This document shows, one piece after another, positions 44,435 through 54,135 of a DNA stretch of 64,000 nucleotides. Each line of letters begins with the position of its first letter. The first letter of the stretch is position 1. This stretch comes from Candidatus Poribacteria bacterium (lineage in GTDB: Bacteria > Poribacteria > WGA-4E > WGA-3G): contig JAPOQK010000032.1 of NCBI GenBank assembly GCA_026710795.1, positions 62,001-126,000 of the forward strand. The letters run 5' to 3'. The position numbers and the translations under genes are program-made. The notes under the pieces were generated by a model. That model was not told where the DNA came from and did no database searches. It saw only the letters and a program-made list of their open reading frames with translations.

Positions 44435-45298
44435 ATGAAAATAGGTTTACGAATTCCCGGTACAGCACGACAAATGCCATTTGCAGATTTCTGTAAATGG
44501 TGTGCAGATAACGGGTTTGAAGCAATTGATATTGGAGAAGTAACTCCCGAAGTAGTAAAAACAGCACGTGATGCAGGATTGGAAATTGGGTCAGCAGATT
44601 TACCGGGTACCCGCGAGCTGCTAAGTGCCAAAAAATCAACACAGAAATCCGGAGCACAAAAGGCAAAAGCAGCAATTGAAGCAGCAGCAGATAACGATGT
44701 CCACATCATGTTCTGCGTCTTTGTTCCTGAAGATGCAAGTCTCGGACGTGCGAAAAACTTTGATATTTGGAAGGAAACCGTTCCTCCTATAGCAGAATTC
44801 GCTGAATCTAAAGGGGTGACAATTGCCATCGAGGGATGGCCTGGTGGTGCACCATCGTATCCTGCCTTGGGTTGTACCCCGGAAATGTGGCGTGCAATGT
44901 TCGCTGAATGTCCATCGTCTGGATTAGGTCTGAACTACGATCCTTCACACCTTGTCAGGATTGGTATTGACCCTATTCGCGCGCTCTATGAATTTGCATC
45001 GTATGTTAAACATGTTCATGGGAAAGATACTGCCTTTGATGAGGAAGCACTTTACCTACACGGAAATTTGGGACCAAGTTTTCACGGACCACGTGGTTTC
45101 GGAGAAGATTGGTGGCGATATACAATTCCTGGTGATGGTGTAGTGGATTGGCTCAGAGTAGTACAGATTCTTGAAGATGCTGAATTTGACGGAATTGTTA
45201 GCGTTGAGTTGGAAGACTACCGTTATTGGCGTACTTGGGAAGCGGAGTCGGATGGATTAATCCGTTCTCACGAGTTTCTTTCCTGCTTTGTAAGGTAA
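44435..45298 (+). CDS. Sugar phosphate isomerase/epimerase (xylose isomerase-like TIM barrel)
   Basis: A 287-residue TIM barrel. Metal-site strands: GVTIAIEGWPGG (about 128-139, Glu), GLGLNYDPSHLVRIG (about 165-179, Asp and His), KHVHGKDTAFD (about 191-201) and GIVSVELEDYRYW near the end (Glu). It is a paralogue of the gene at 19541 and equally without a readable substrate. AAAGGAAAA lies before the ATG; the radical SAM gene ends 46 nt upstream. Confidence 0.85.
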   Translation: MKIGLRIPGTARQMPFADFCKWCADNGFEAIDIGEVTPEVVKTARDAGLEIGSADLPGTRELLSAKKSTQKSGAQKAKAAIEAAADNDVHIMFCVFVPEDASLGRAKNFDIWKETVPPIAEFAESKGVTIAIEGWPGGAPSYPALGCTPEMWRAMFAECPSSGLGLNYDPSHLVRIGIDPIRALYEFASYVKHVHGKDTAFDEEALYLHGNLGPSFHGPRGFGEDWWRYTIPGDGVVDWLRVVQILEDAEFDGIVSVELEDYRYWRTWEAESDGLIRSHEFLSCFVR

Positions 45299-45343
45299 AT
45301 TTACAATAGAATTAAATTAAGACTTTCACAGCAGTAATTACCA

Positions 45344-45670
45344 ATGTTAAAGCAGAATCAGATTAAAGAGAGTTCAAATGGACTTTCGGGACTCGAAAAA
45401 CCAGAAACATCAAAAACTAATAATGTATCTGCAACTTTATCTCTTGTTCCTATCATTGAAAACCTAATTGAAGCAATTGGTGAGAGCCAAGTTCATCTTT
45501 ATACGTCACTAACGGAACGGGAATACCAAAAACTTGTGTAGATATTAGATAACCTTATTGATGTAGTTGGTGAAGATGAAAAACATATTTTAGCTACAGT
45601 GATGGAACACATCGGAATCCATATTGAGAATTATGAGAATGAATACGTTCCAGAACTAATGGAGATATAG
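45344..45670 (+). pseudogene. Small antitoxin-like gene interrupted by an amber codon
   Basis: A 65-codon frame from ATG 45344 ends at TAG 45539-45541, but the same frame continues sense for 42 more codons to TAG 45668-45670. The second part (ILDNLIDVVGEDEKH, then LATVMEHIGIHIENYENEYVPEL) has the helix-rich, acidic look of HigA-type antitoxin C-termini. The first part contains a similar partial copy (IENLIEAIGESQVHLYTSL). A single change such as GAG to TAG would explain the break. It lies 33 nt before a DNA methylase. A toxin partner is not seen. Confidence 0.55.
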
Positions 45671-45703
45671 GTGTAAAATAATTATTGAATAAAACAAAGA
45701 TGA

Positions 45704-46837
45704 ATGCATAAATGTATGGTAGAAACACTTCCATGTCTTGAAATTCCTTCCACAGAAGGCATAAAGTACGCTGGATCCAAACTTAAACTTATCCCTCAAA
45801 TACTTGAACTCGCCAAAAAAGTAGATGCTAAGACAATCTTAGACGGTTTTGCAGGCACAACACGCGTATCACAAGCATTCGCAAAACTTGGTTATTCTGT
45901 TGTTTGCAATGACATTGCCCACTGGTCAGAAGCCTTAGGAACTTGCTACCTACTCAATACAAAACAGCATAGTGAACATCAACCACTTATTGATCACCTA
46001 AATAGTGTGCCGCCAATTGATGGGTGGTTCACAGAACATTATGGTGGACATGCGAATGACGGATGTGCAGTCCAAGTAGATGGATTAAAGAAACCTTGGC
46101 AATTGCATAACACACGCAAGTTGGATGGAATACGGCAGGAGATTGAACATCTGAATCTTGATAAGGTTGATAGAGCAGTAACACTCACAAGTCTGATGCT
46201 CGCACTGGATAGAGTTGATAGCACACTTGGTCATTTTTCAGCATATCTAAAGGACTGGTCACCACGGTCATATAAAGAACTTGTCCTTGAAGTGCCAAAG
46301 GTATTTAGGTCTGAAGGTAACCATCAGGTATGCAGATCGGACATATTTGACTTAGTTCCAAATGTCTCTGTTGACCTTGCATACTTTGATCCACCTTACG
46401 GTTCAAACAATGAAAAAATGCCACCATCTCGCGTGAGATATGCGGCATATTATCATCTCTGGAAAAGTGTTATTCTTTATGACAAACCAGAACTTTTTGG
46501 AAAAGCAAAACGGAGAAAAGATACCTCTGATAAACTCTCTGCATCTGTTTTTGAGGAGTTCCGACGCAACACTCATGGTCGTTTTATGGCTGTTGAAGCG
46601 ATAAAAAAGTTAATTAAAATGACCCAAGCACGTTGGATACTTTTGTCGTATAGTTCTGGTGGTCGTGCGACTGCCGAAGAACTAAATGATGTAATGCACT
46701 CCAACGGCAAACTGCTTGCAGTGGTTGAGATGAATTACAAACGGAACGTTATGGCAGGTATGAAATGGACAGATGAATGGGTGGATGCGGCGCAGAAACC
46801 TAACAGAGAATTCCTTTTCTTACTTGAGAAGAATTAA
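45704..46837 (+). CDS. D12-class DNA adenine N6-methyltransferase
   Basis: The 377-residue product has KYAGSKLKLIPQIL (about 21-34) and motif I ILDGFAGTTRVSQAF (about 45-59) for S-adenosylmethionine binding, and the catalytic DPPY at 229-232 in YFDPPYGSNN. This order (FxGxG before DPPY) is the alpha/D12 type. Start ATG 45704; a second ATG at 45716 is possible. No restriction endonuclease is adjacent, so it may be an orphan methylase or a phage- or plasmid-derived defence gene. Its 3' end overlaps that of the convergent kinase gene by 4 bases. Confidence 0.9.
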   Translation: MHKCMVETLPCLEIPSTEGIKYAGSKLKLIPQILELAKKVDAKTILDGFAGTTRVSQAFAKLGYSVVCNDIAHWSEALGTCYLLNTKQHSEHQPLIDHLNSVPPIDGWFTEHYGGHANDGCAVQVDGLKKPWQLHNTRKLDGIRQEIEHLNLDKVDRAVTLTSLMLALDRVDSTLGHFSAYLKDWSPRSYKELVLEVPKVFRSEGNHQVCRSDIFDLVPNVSVDLAYFDPPYGSNNEKMPPSRVRYAAYYHLWKSVILYDKPELFGKAKRRKDTSDKLSASVFEEFRRNTHGRFMAVEAIKKLIKMTQARWILLSYSSGGRATAEELNDVMHSNGKLLAVVEMNYKRNVMAGMKWTDEWVDAAQKPNREFLFLLEKN

Positions 46838-47877
46838 CGGCTTATTCGCACGCTTCCTGCTTGCATTGCTTTTTCTGCTTCCGCTGCCGTAGCCCAATTG
46901 AAGTCACCAGGGAAGGTGTGTGCTAAGGCAGAATATCCTCCTGCAAAATCTACCGCATCTTGTGGTGATTTTCCATTGAGTAGGCTATAGATTAACCCTG
47001 ATGAAAAACTATCACCTCCACCAACTCTATCAACTAATTCTAAATCTTCATAGATACGGGATAAATAGAATTCATCTCCATCGTATAGAAGCGTCCGCCA
47101 GTCGTTTAACCATCCTGTTTTAGCATCACGCAACGTTGTGCCTATCATTTCAATGTTAGGAAATGCCTTTTTCACACGTTGTGCAACCTCTTTGTAGCTA
47201 TCAGGTTCAAGTTTACTATACGATTCGGTTGTTCCTTCTGCAGCAAAACCGAGTGATTTTTCAAAATCCTCTTCGTTGCCTATAAGAACTGATATATGTT
47301 CCATCATCGGTGTGTTCGCAGCTTGTGCTTCTTCAGCATTCCATAACTTTGATCTGAAGTTAAGGTCGTAACTTGTCTTTACCCCAGCAGCACGAGCAGC
47401 CTGCAGTGCTTCAGCAGAGACAGCTGCAGCAGATTCAGACAATGCTGGTGTAATACCACTCAGATGAAACCAACGAGCATTGCTAAAAATTGATGTCCAA
47501 TCGATTTCACCGGGTTGTACCTTGGAAATCGCTGAATGTCCTCGATCATAGGTAACGCTACTTGCTCGTGGTCCCGCACCCATTTCAAGATGATAAAATC
47601 CGTTTCGCTCAAAGCCGACACCGTCAAAGTCTACCCAAACGATGTTGGACATATCAACCCCAAGCTCCTGTCCTTTATTACGGATATAACGACCAGACCA
47701 ATTATCGACAAGTCGTGAAACCCATGCAGTTCTTAAGCCAAGTTGTGCAGCGTTGACAGCGACATTCATCTCTGCACCACCCGCTGTAATTGACAAAGAT
47801 GAGACCTGTTCAAGTCGCATAAATTCAGGTGCAGTGAGACGAATCATCGCTTCTCCAAATGTAACCAAATCATACAT
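46834..47877 (-). CDS. PfkB-family sugar kinase, 2-keto-3-deoxygluconate kinase-like
   Basis: A 347-residue ribokinase-fold protein. N-terminus LVTFGEAMIRLTAPEF is typical of KdgK; GGAEMNVAVNAAQLG (about 33-47) is the substrate region. The anion-hole and catalytic motif is DRVGGGDSFSSGL (283-295) with Asp289 as the likely base. KdgK phosphorylates 2-keto-3-deoxygluconate in uronate and modified Entner-Doudoroff pathways; other PfkB sugars are possible. It lies 3 nt after the small zinc-ribbon gene and shares its promoter. Confidence 0.85.
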   Translation of the reverse strand: MYDLVTFGEAMIRLTAPEFMRLEQVSSLSITAGGAEMNVAVNAAQLGLRTAWVSRLVDNWSGRYIRNKGQELGVDMSNIVWVDFDGVGFERNGFYHLEMGAGPRASSVTYDRGHSAISKVQPGEIDWTSIFSNARWFHLSGITPALSESAAAVSAEALQAARAAGVKTSYDLNFRSKLWNAEEAQAANTPMMEHISVLIGNEEDFEKSLGFAAEGTTESYSKLEPDSYKEVAQRVKKAFPNIEMIGTTLRDAKTGWLNDWRTLLYDGDEFYLSRIYEDLELVDRVGGGDSFSSGLIYSLLNGKSPQDAVDFAGGYSALAHTFPGDFNWATAAEAEKAMQAGSVRISR

Positions 47878-47880
47878 ATC

Positions 47881-48141
47881 TTATTCTCCTGTCTTTACTC
47901 CATAATTATTAAATTCATTGTATAAGCCTTCAATACATTCTCTACAGAAACAGTATATCTTGCCGTAAGTTCCCACCTCTTTTTCAAGCATTTGGTTGAT
48001 TGGAAAATCTCTCTGACAGAATGCACACATCTCCATAGGTTCGGTATTTTGCTCTTCACTGTCTGACTTGTCTCGTGTCATAATATGTAAAATTACAAAT
48101 ACAATAATTGGAACAATGAATACACAAATGACAAAAAACAT
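47881..48141 (-). CDS. Small membrane-anchored zinc-ribbon-like protein
   Basis: An 86-residue product with one N-terminal transmembrane helix (about 3-20) and a cytoplasmic part carrying C-x2-C (CAFCQ) and C-x-C-x2-C (CFCREC) cysteines about 25 residues apart, suggesting a metal-binding knuckle. Not assigned to a family. It is the first gene of a two-gene unit with the KdgK-like kinase and has a good promoter 42 bases upstream. Confidence 0.65.
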   Translation of the reverse strand: MFFVICVFIVPIIVFVILHIMTRDKSDSEEQNTEPMEMCAFCQRDFPINQMLEKEVGTYGKIYCFCRECIEGLYNEFNNYGVKTGE

Positions 48142-48182
48142 TATTAACTTCCTATTGAAGACTTACCATATCAGATTGTGTT

Positions 48183-48211
48183 ACTATAACGGAAAAGGTA
48201 TATATTGTCAA
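48183..48211 (-). promoter_or_regulatory. Near-consensus promoter for the zinc-ribbon/kinase unit
   Basis: On the minus strand TTGACA (48211-48206), a 17-bp spacer and TATAGT (48188-48183). It reads away from the malate synthase promoter 90 bp to the right. Confidence 0.7.
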
Positions 48212-48298
48212 TGGTAAATGGTTGTTTCGGTATGCACAATTCGATCAATATATTATGGTGGCACTTTTAAACAACCCAGCTATGAACTCATTGATAAT

Positions 48299-48327
48299 TT
48301 GACACAATACGAAACTATTGATATATT
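48299..48327 (+). promoter_or_regulatory. Near-consensus promoter for malate synthase G
   Basis: TTGACA (48299-48304), a 17-bp spacer and TATATT (48322-48327), about 87 bases ahead of the start codon. The leader contains GGAG (TTTGGAGAAA) before the ATG. Confidence 0.7.
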
Positions 48328-48413
48328 ATATGAAACGTTTTTGAAGGGTTATTTAACTAAAATACTACCTTGTAACACTTGAACAATATACCATATACTT
48401 TGGAGAAAAAAGC

Positions 48414-50600
48414 ATGGAAAACCGAATTGATATCGGTAATCTCAAAATAGATAAGGGTTTGTATACATTGGTGAAAGATGAAATTGCACCAGGAACTGGA
48501 ATTGACGCAGATAAGTTCTGGTATGCATTTGGTGAAATTATAAGAGAGTTTGCTCCCGAGAACAATTTGCTATTAGAAAAACGGGATACCATGCAGGAAC
48601 AGATTGACACTTGGTATCTTGAACACAGAGGTGAACCGATTGACCATGATGCTTACTCTGCATTTCTTAGCGAGATAGGTTATCTCGTGCCAGAAGGGGA
48701 TAATTTTATTGTTGCTACCGAAGATGTTGATCTTGAGATTGCGCTGATTGCCGGTCCGCAGTTAGTTGTTCCAGTAGATAATGCACGCTATGCATTAAAT
48801 GCTACAAATGCAAGATGGGGAAGCCTATATGATGCTCTGTACGGTACTAATGTAATTGATGAAACAGATGGAGCAACTCGTGATCATACATATAATCCAA
48901 TAAGGGGTGCTAAAGTAATTTCTTATACAGAGAAGTTCTTAGATGAAGTGATAACCCTTGAATCGGGAAGTTATTCTGACATCACACAATTCTTACTTAA
49001 GACCATTGACGGTAACATGCAACTTCGTGCAAAACTTAGCAATGAAGAAGAAGTTGGTTTAGAAGATCCAAGCAAATTTTTGGGGTTTACACAAGATGGT
49101 GATAATCTGTCTACAGTATTATTTCAAAACCATGGATTGCACATTGTAATACAGATTGATAGGGAACATCCTGTCGGTAAAGAACATCCTGCTGGTGTGG
49201 TAGATGTCATCCTTGAGTCGGCAATCACAACTATACAAGATTGTGAAGATTCCGTTGCTGCTGTTGATGCGGAGGATAAAGTACGTGTCTACAGCAATTG
49301 GAATGGAATCATGAAAGGGACGTTAGAAACGACGTTCGAAAAAAATGGTAAGATGATTACCCGTCGATTGTCACCGGATAAAACTTACACATCACCAGAC
49401 GGTAAAACTTTTACACTATCTGGACGTAGTCTTCTCCTGAATCGGAACGTTGGACTCCACATGTATACTGATGCAGTTCTAACTGCGGATGGAGACGAAA
49501 TTCCAGAAGGAATTTTAGATGCAATGGTTACCACCCTTGCTGCTATGCATGATTTACTGGGTAACAATAAATATGGTAATAGCAAAACAGGTAGTGTTTA
49601 TATAGTTAAACCGAAATTTCACGGTCCAGAAGAAGTTGATATGACTGTCCGGTTGTTTGAAAAGATTGAGAATGCATTAGGTCTAAAGGCAAATACTATC
49701 AAGATAGGTATTATGGATGAAGAACGACGTACCACCGTTAATCTAAAGGAAGTTCTCCGTATAGTATCACAACGTCTTGTATTCATTAATACAGGTTTTT
49801 TGGATAGAACTGGTGATGAAATACATACCAGTATGGTAGCTGGACCGATGATTCCAAAAATGGACATTCGCAACGAACCTTGGATGCGTGCCTATGAAGA
49901 TTGGAACGTTGATATTGGTATTGAGACTGGGTTACCGGGAATAACACAAATTGGTAAAGGGATGTGGACAAAACCTGATGAAATGGCTGAGATGCTTGAG
50001 ACAAAAGTGAATCATCCTATGGCTGGTGCGACAACAGCGTGGGTCCCATCTCCTACAGCCGCTACATTACATGCAATACACTATCATCGTGTGAATGTAT
50101 CCACTTGGATACAGGAACTTGCTTTGAGGGAGCGTGCAAGTCTAAGAGATCTCTTGACTCCACCATTGCTAAGTGACCACAAGTTATCTGATGATGAAAT
50201 CCAACGTGAGATTGACAACAACGCACAAGGAATCCTTGGTTATGTTGTGCGATGGGTTGACCAAGGTATCGGTTGTTCAAAAATACCAGATATAAATAAC
50301 GTTGGATTGATGGAAGACCGTGCGACATTACGTATTTCCAGTCAACATATTGCTAATTGGTTCCATCATGGGATTGTTTCGAAAGAACAGGTTACAGAGA
50401 CATTTGAGCGAATGGCAAAAATCGTTGACGAACAGAATGCGGATGATCCGAATTACAAAAATATGTCTCCAAATTATGACCAGAGTATCGCTTTTCAAGC
50501 TGCCTTAGATTTAGTGTTTAAGGGATGTGAATTGCCAAATGGTTATACAGAGTTTGTTCTACATCCACGCAGACGCGAGGTTAAGACAAGAAATGAATAA
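48414..50600 (+). CDS. glcB: Malate synthase G
   Basis: The 728-residue product has full family length. Recognisable blocks include [20 protein letters not shown] (about 127-146), [25 protein letters not shown]-type segment (about 384-408, PKMHGP region), [18 protein letters not shown] (about 430-447) and [22 protein letters not shown] (about 541-562). It condenses glyoxylate with acetyl-CoA to malate. Isocitrate lyase is not adjacent, so glyoxylate may come from other routes such as glycolate. A strong promoter and GGAG precede it. Confidence 0.95.
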   Translation: MENRIDIGNLKIDKGLYTLVKDEIAPGTGIDADKFWYAFGEIIREFAPENNLLLEKRDTMQEQIDTWYLEHRGEPIDHDAYSAFLSEIGYLVPEGDNFIVATEDVDLEIALIAGPQLVVPVDNARYALNATNARWGSLYDALYGTNVIDETDGATRDHTYNPIRGAKVISYTEKFLDEVITLESGSYSDITQFLLKTIDGNMQLRAKLSNEEEVGLEDPSKFLGFTQDGDNLSTVLFQNHGLHIVIQIDREHPVGKEHPAGVVDVILESAITTIQDCEDSVAAVDAEDKVRVYSNWNGIMKGTLETTFEKNGKMITRRLSPDKTYTSPDGKTFTLSGRSLLLNRNVGLHMYTDAVLTADGDEIPEGILDAMVTTLAAMHDLLGNNKYGNSKTGSVYIVKPKFHGPEEVDMTVRLFEKIENALGLKANTIKIGIMDEERRTTVNLKEVLRIVSQRLVFINTGFLDRTGDEIHTSMVAGPMIPKMDIRNEPWMRAYEDWNVDIGIETGLPGITQIGKGMWTKPDEMAEMLETKVNHPMAGATTAWVPSPTAATLHAIHYHRVNVSTWIQELALRERASLRDLLTPPLLSDHKLSDDEIQREIDNNAQGILGYVVRWVDQGIGCSKIPDINNVGLMEDRATLRISSQHIANWFHHGIVSKEQVTETFERMAKIVDEQNADDPNYKNMSPNYDQSIAFQAALDLVFKGCELPNGYTEFVLHPRRREVKTRNE

Positions 50601-50629
50601 AGCAGGTATAATTCAAAGACATCCAATCA

Positions 50630-51484
50630 TTATGACTGAAGTCTGTAAAATTTGATGGCATTGTCATGAAATAGTTTAGTCAATTCTTCAGAAGAACAGC
50701 CAGAAACCGCTTCCTGCAATGTACTCACCCAACGCGTGTAATCCGATGCAAGCGTAGAGACTGGCCAATCACTACCATATATCACACGGTCAAATCCGAA
50801 ACAATCAATTACATGGTCAATATATGGCTTTAGGTTAGACGGTGTCCAATATTCATGATCTGCCTCAGTAACCAAACCGGATATTTTGCAATATACGTTT
50901 GTATGTTTAGCAAGTGTGCGTAGTTCCTTCTTCCACGGTTCAAATAACTGATTTTTAATGTCCGGCTTACCAATATGGTCCAAAATGAATTGGATATTTG
51001 GACACTGTTCTACAAGTTCTATGGTGTTAGCAAGTTGGGGATGAAAGATACATAAATCAAAACTCAATCCATAACGAGCAAGTGTTTTGACCCCTTTTAC
51101 AAAGTTTGATTGAATACAGAAATCTATGCTTTCTCCTTGGATGAGTCTCCGTATACCCTTTACAAGTGCATTCTCAGCCAGTTTTTCCACAAAAGGTTCG
51201 ACCTGTTCTCCTTCTTCAATTGGCACCCACGCAACTATACCCCTTATGCGTGGTTCAACTGCAGCAAGTGATGTTACCCAAGTCGTTTCTTTCAATCCAT
51301 CATCTGGATGTGTGTCGCACTGGACGAATACAATGGATTCAATATTAAGATCTTCATACGCAGCAACATAATCAGTTAGTAGATACGGTTTGTTTAGCGC
51401 AGGAACCTGTGTTAGCCATGGGTATCTCAGTTCTTTTGGGTGCCACAGATGAACATGTGTATCAACAATTGGGAGTTTATCCAT
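50630..51484 (-). CDS. Amidohydrolase 2 family lactonase-like enzyme
   Basis: 284 residues from ATG 51484, selected for GGAGG five bases upstream (the open frame begins 12 bases earlier). Metal and catalytic motifs of the amidohydrolase_2 family are present: IVDTHVHLWHP (His10, His12), QFILDHIGKPD (about 159) and RVIYGSDWPVS (Asp near 236). Best match in kind is the L-fuconolactonase / rhamnonolactonase group. It faces malate synthase and fits sugar-acid catabolism along with the KdgK-like kinase. Confidence 0.85.
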   Translation of the reverse strand: MDKLPIVDTHVHLWHPKELRYPWLTQVPALNKPYLLTDYVAAYEDLNIESIVFVQCDTHPDDGLKETTWVTSLAAVEPRIRGIVAWVPIEEGEQVEPFVEKLAENALVKGIRRLIQGESIDFCIQSNFVKGVKTLARYGLSFDLCIFHPQLANTIELVEQCPNIQFILDHIGKPDIKNQLFEPWKKELRTLAKHTNVYCKISGLVTEADHEYWTPSNLKPYIDHVIDCFGFDRVIYGSDWPVSTLASDYTRWVSTLQEAVSGCSSEELTKLFHDNAIKFYRLQS

Positions 51485-51604
51485 TGTTACCTCCAATTTG
51501 GAAAGAATGTCTACATGGTAGTGTATCTAATGAATATTGTCAATGATTAATGACTTTCAATTTTTTCTCTAACATAGAAGAGTTATCTACATCAATTAAA
51601 TACA

Positions 51605-51633
51605 TTGACAGTAAAGTCTAAAACAGATATAAT
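51605..51633 (+). promoter_or_regulatory. Consensus promoter for the second LamG gene
   Basis: TTGACA (51605-51610), exactly 17 bp, TATAAT (51628-51633): a perfect sigma-70-type promoter, with about 135 nt of leader before the ATG at 51774. The rest of the 51485-51773 spacer shows nothing else. Confidence 0.8.
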
Positions 51634-51773
51634 CATACCAAGACATATTCACTTCCAATTAGAGTTACATTCCTTCCCAGAATGTTACACATTGGACCCA
51701 AAAACAATTATATTTTCAATACCTATATTTGTTCGGTTTTTGAGAAACTACTCTATATTTAAGGAGACTAACA

Positions 51774-52568
51774 ATGTCAAAAAATATATATTCATTCCTT
51801 TCCTTCGCTATATGTTTGCTGCTTCTTACTACCCCATCAGGTTTTGCCCAGTTTCCTGAAGACGGTGTAGTGGGATATTGGCCATTTGATGGTGGAACTA
51901 TAAATGGCGGTAATGTAAAGGATGTATTAGGCAATAACGATGGCAAACTTGATGGTAATCCAAAATCAGTAAATGGAAAAGTCGACAAAGCACTTGAATT
52001 CGATGGGCAAAATTTCGTGCATATACCAGGTTCCAATACCTTAGATTTCAATGGTGCTGAAGCCATCACCGTCGCTGCCTGGATTAATGCAGACAGTGAT
52101 AGTCCTGTGATAGGGGTCGTTGCTGGTTGTTGCGGAACGATTGTTGCCCAACGGGACGTAAATGGATGGGCATTAAGGTTTGATGGCAGAAACGGAGGAA
52201 GTGAATTAGAATTTATTACAATGCCTGGTTGGCAGGGAGATGGAGGATTTGGAATCCCAGTGTTCCCAAAAGGAGAATGGCATCACATCGTTGGCATCGT
52301 TGATGGAAATAAGAAATATATCTATGCCGACGGTAAATTGGCAAAGGAGGAGAATTACAACGGTCCTATGCAGACAGGTGGAACCGAACATGAAATTGGG
52401 AAGGCAACCGATGGTGGTTTTGTCGGATTAATTGATGAAGTGGTCATTTATAATAGAGCACTATCAGAGAAAGAAGTAGAAATGCTCTATAAAGCAGAAG
52501 GTCTTCCTGTTGAGGCACGTGGTAAACTTACCACACGTTGGGCACAGATGAAGTCGTCATTTCAATAG
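51774..52568 (+). CDS. Secreted LamG (concanavalin A-like) domain protein
   Basis: The 264-residue product has a signal peptide (about 1-24, ending GFAQ) and one LamG domain: VVGYWPFDGGTI (about 30-41), VLGNNDGKLDGNPKSV, ITVAAWINADSD (about 100-111), WHHIVGIVDGNKKYIYADGKL and the closing LIDEVVIYNRALSEKEVEML. A Cys-Cys pair (AGCCGT) in the middle may form a disulfide. The C-terminal tail RGKLTTRWAQMK resembles that of the LamG protein at 17216. AAGGAGAC precedes the ATG. Likely expressed strongly, given its consensus promoter. Confidence 0.87.
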   Translation: MSKNIYSFLSFAICLLLLTTPSGFAQFPEDGVVGYWPFDGGTINGGNVKDVLGNNDGKLDGNPKSVNGKVDKALEFDGQNFVHIPGSNTLDFNGAEAITVAAWINADSDSPVIGVVAGCCGTIVAQRDVNGWALRFDGRNGGSELEFITMPGWQGDGGFGIPVFPKGEWHHIVGIVDGNKKYIYADGKLAKEENYNGPMQTGGTEHEIGKATDGGFVGLIDEVVIYNRALSEKEVEMLYKAEGLPVEARGKLTTRWAQMKSSFQ

Positions 52569-52605
52569 TTTTAACCGATCCATTCAACTGATAATAGACT
52601 GTTTT

Positions 52606-52641
52606 ATAGCATGGGAACAGTAAGTTTCCATGCTATATTTT
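52606..52641 (+). terminator. Rho-independent-like terminator after the LamG gene
   Basis: ATAGCATGGGAA (52606-52617) pairs with TTTCCATGCTAT (52625-52636), with one G-U, around a 7-nt loop, followed by ATTTT. It lies between the convergent LamG and PhyH genes and terminates the plus-strand gene; the U tract is short. Confidence 0.6.
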
Positions 52642-52651
52642 GTGATGCATA

Positions 52652-53515
52652 TCACTTGTTATACCCATAGTTGCGATGCTGTATTCTTAGATCGAAATTG
52701 TCATCTGGTTGCCACGTTGGCATATCAGTTGGTACTTCGTAGTCAAAATGTTCCGAATCTGAAGAATATGGATTAGATCGACGTTCGTGGAGTGCGCGTT
52801 GATACATTTTGCAACGTTGTGTTAGAAACTCAGATTGCCACCATTTGTAATGCGCGTTCCATCTCGGAGTTCTTTGATCGAAATAAATAACTCTGCGAAG
52901 TGTGTCACTGGTGTTTATCTTACTACCGTGTAAAACTTTGGTATGATGTAGCAGAATATCACCAGGTTCTACTTCTGCTGGTACGGCATCTGGTCGATCA
53001 AAATTCGCTACTCCTTTATCAATTTCCTCCTGTGCTTCTTCAATTCCCCATAGATGACTTTTCGGAATAACCCAAACACATCCATTATCAACAGTAGAAT
53101 TATCAATATAAATGTCTACGTTAAATATCGGATGATTTTCACGGATGGCATTACCGTCTCTGTGCCATCGGACAGAAGAACCTTGTTTTGGTAATTTGAA
53201 AACGAGGGATTCATAGCACGGAATAAAATCTGGTCCAATAATCCTGTGAAGTAAATCCCCTATAAACGGATGTCCGAGCAACCTTAGTGAAAATTCGTTT
53301 GGATGGGAATGAAGGTATGTCAGATAGTAAGGGATACCCTCAGGACCACGCATGCACCATTCATCTGCTGGTCCACCATCCAAAATCTCATCAATAAGTC
53401 TTTGACTTTCACGTTGTACAACAGCAAGTTCATCTGGTTGGATAACCTGTTTTAGAATCAGATATCCGTTGTCTTTGAAGAATTGAATTTCGTCGTCGGT
53501 TATTTTGCGCATCAT
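52652..53515 (-). CDS. Phytanoyl-CoA dioxygenase (PhyH) family Fe(II)/2-oxoglutarate oxygenase
   Basis: A 287-residue oxygenase with an intact iron site: His118 and Asp120 in RWHRDGN, distal His196 in VLHGSKINTS, and Arg207/208 for 2-oxoglutarate. It opens with DEIQFFKDNGYLILKQVIQPDEL, the usual PhyH N-terminus, and has DNGCVWVIPKSH (about 143-154). Two consecutive ATGs are possible starts; AAGG lies upstream. Substrate unknown. Single gene, convergent with LamG. Confidence 0.88.
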   Translation of the reverse strand: MMRKITDDEIQFFKDNGYLILKQVIQPDELAVVQRESQRLIDEILDGGPADEWCMRGPEGIPYYLTYLHSHPNEFSLRLLGHPFIGDLLHRIIGPDFIPCYESLVFKLPKQGSSVRWHRDGNAIRENHPIFNVDIYIDNSTVDNGCVWVIPKSHLWGIEEAQEEIDKGVANFDRPDAVPAEVEPGDILLHHTKVLHGSKINTSDTLRRVIYFDQRTPRWNAHYKWWQSEFLTQRCKMYQRALHERRSNPYSSDSEHFDYEVPTDMPTWQPDDNFDLRIQHRNYGYNK

Positions 53516-53860
53516 TTATTTGCCTTGTTAAATCAGGTTGAAATGTAAGAAGTTATGTGTGAAACATCTAATTTGCAATTTAATTATGTGATTCTATTCT
53601 TGTCCATGTTAAGGTAAATGTCACATGTAATACAAGGGCATTGTAAATATACGTATTATACATAACATGAGAGATACATTCTAATTGAAAGATATTTGCT
53701 TTATTATACATGAGATATATTGTTGAGTCAAATTGCTCGTAAATTTTCAGGGTTATTTAGTTTTAAGAATTCTTTGTTATTGAAGTTTACTTAAAGTTAG
53801 GACTTTGACTTGGAATGGATAGATGTTTAATGGATTCACCCTTTATTGTCTGAACCAGTC

Positions 53861-53893
53861 TTCGTAGGTCGGAGCGAGCGAAGCGACCTCCGA
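53861..53893. repeat. 33-bp palindromic repeat, inverted relative to the 25.8-kb copies
   Basis: The unit beginning TTCGTAGGTCGGAGCGAGCG and ending GCGACCTCCGA is the reverse complement of the 25816 and 25861 units, with one difference. The surrounding gap 53516-54772 (1257 nt) has no gene I can support; its left part (53516-53860) is plain AT-rich DNA with an AGGGTTATTTAGTTTT motif at 53751 that also occurs at 25319. Confidence 0.8.
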
Positions 53894-54020
53894 CAGAATA
53901 TTATACCATTTCCAACATATAATGTCTCTTTTTGTAGCACAAACTGTTAGTTGTGTCCTACAGCACTACTATCCTAACAACCGAAAATGAGACTATTATT
54001 AACGGAGGAAAACAACACGA

Positions 54021-54135
54021 TTCGTAGGTCGGAGCGAAGCGATCTCCGAATCGCGACAAAACCCACTGATAGTCGGGAATCGGAGTTCCTTCCTACAACT
54101 CAAAATGTCCTGTTAATTCTAAAGTTCACTATAAT
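54021..54135. repeat. Palindrome fused to the MITE-like element, copy 2
   Basis: TTCGTAGGTCGGAGCGAAGCGATCTCCGAA (54021-54050 in two halves) runs straight into the segment from CCGAATCGCGAC through TCGGGAATCGGAG to TTAATTCTAAAGTTCAC (ending about 54129), which matches 13785-13872. The two repeat families share a boundary here. Confidence 0.7.

Noticed and set aside
45539-45541. Pyrrolysine encoded by TAG
   Set aside because: Other genes give no sign of TAG read-through, and a simple nonsense change in a small antitoxin-like gene explains the break.
48142-48413. tRNA or riboswitch in the intergenic region
   Set aside because: No cloverleaf or known aptamer pattern was found; the region is explained by two divergent promoters.
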